The notes below the pieces were generated by a model that was not told where the DNA came from, made no database searches, and worked only from the letters and a program-made list of their open reading frames with translations. The translations under genes were made by a program, and so were the position numbers. A stretch of DNA of 51,131 nucleotides, from positions 1 through 51,131 of the forward strand of contig DUZQ01000011.1 of NCBI GenBank assembly GCA_013349435.1, written 5' to 3'. This DNA comes from Planctomycetota bacterium. GTDB taxonomy: Bacteria; Planctomycetota; Phycisphaerae; Sedimentisphaerales; Anaerohalosphaeraceae. Within the stretch, counting starts at the first letter, position 1; the number at the start of each line of letters is the position of its first letter. Shown here piece by piece: positions 50,541-51,131 of this stretch.

Positions 50541-51131
50541 ATTAACAGCCTCCGTAATTCAAACAGGTCCTTTAATTACCGTACATAATATTCTACGCTG
50601 AAAATGCGACCCAGACCAGAAAAAAACCCCCGGCGTGGTAAAACCATGTTTTGATACAAGAAAAACCCCATACTAACTTTGTAAGTTAAGTGAAAGCGGG
50701 TTAAGCTGGGTTTGAATTGGGTTTGGTGCCTTTGGGCACGTAGGAACGGCGTTATGGAACACCCTTCAGGTTGATAAGCTGCACTCATTTTACCTATTTT
50801 ATCATTGGGTTTGTTTGGGTTTGTTTTCTTAACATCTGGTTTTTTCGAAATCACTGTAAGTCCTTTTAATTGGCTTAGTTAAGCCGTATTTTTAATTGTT
50901 AAGATTGGGTTTGTTTTGCAGAAAAAAGTTACCTTCGGATATGTTTTTTGCGGTTCTTTTTGGCGATTACGGCGTTGTTTCCTTCGACTGCGCTCAGGAC
51001 AGGCTTGGCTGACCGCACGTACTCGATGTACCCCGGTGATTCCCATTTTGCTAAATGTTGCAAAATGGGACCCGGCGCCTTTCCGTGCGGCGGCAGGCAA
51101 ACGCCTTGTACTCAGCAAAAACTCCTCGCAA
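50541..51131. repeat. 591-bp intergenic stretch with repeated TGGGTTTG words
   Basis: GGGTTTG-type words occur several times between 50700 and 50920 (read the other way, CAAACCCA). The translated minus strand reads CKTNPI, a signature of noncoding repeats in related genomes as I recall it. A pair of minus-strand open frames here is not considered real. The right end contains degenerate CCTTCGACTGCGCTCAGGAC words, another repeat type. Confidence 0.45.

Noticed and set aside
50576..51118. Two minus-strand frames upstream of the SppA/NfeD-like gene
   Set aside because: They read across GGGTTTG-type repeats (for example CKTNPI), which is noncoding repeat DNA.

Overview
The window looks like a chromosome segment from an uncultured planctomycete, most likely of class Phycisphaerae (Sedimentisphaerales-like). 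This is an inference. It rests on a PEP-CTERM-type protein, a FlgI-like/HEAT lipoprotein, Rhs remnants, paired M16 peptidases, and intergenic DNA full of short palindromic repeats of a kind common in that group, including runs whose translation reads CKTNPI. There is no rRNA or other strong taxonomic marker.

Layout. 0.2-1.4 kb: a ParA ATPase fused to a glycogen-binding CBM48/AMPK-beta-type domain. 2.1-9 kb (all minus strand): a transglutaminase-like protein, an A+T-rich BglII-type restriction-modification pair, a flavin-binding stress-type protein, ArsC, RNase P RNA (rnpB) carrying inserted hairpins, and nadB. 9.0-10.7 kb: a 465-bp element with 19-bp terminal inverted repeats and an RCC1-repeat PEP-CTERM protein. 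11.1-13.7 kb (plus): a three-gene operon of D-mannonate oxidoreductase-type SDR, LarA-type nickel-pincer epimerase and gluconokinase. Together these would turn fructuronate into 6-phosphogluconate through mannonate and gluconate.

13.9-20.0 kb: tRNA-Asp, an integrase remnant, and a minus-strand array of four Rhs C-terminal fragments alternating with three putative immunity genes. 20.4-23.1 kb: a second ParA coupled to a PilN/PilO-like fusion, then tadA. 23.1-28.2 kb: gene remnants, repeat clusters, and an A+T-rich cluster of an ImmA/IrrE peptidase plus four membrane or lipoprotein genes. 28.2-39.5 kb (plus): a small membrane protein, FlgI-like/HEAT lipoprotein, SMC, a catalytically dead and an active M16 peptidase, a TolA-like repeat protein, a CpsD-like protein without Walker A, and a PTS IIA protein.

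39.6-42.7 kb: an IS256 remnant, tRNA-Arg, a corrinoid protein, and a small secreted protein bracketed by two copies of a 31-nt structured motif. 42.8-48.7 kb (plus): a surface-glycan cluster (Tat lipoprotein of the sulfatase/phosphotransferase superfamily, GT39, GT2, methyltransferase, GT9). 49.1-50.5 kb (minus): a secreted SppA/NfeD-like serine protease.

The best candidates for undescribed biology are the predicted nickel-dependent mannonate/gluconate route, the nested insertions inside rnpB, the degrading Rhs array next to tRNA-Asp, the ParA-CBM48 fusion, and the duplicated RNA-like motif near 41.7 and 42.5 kb.
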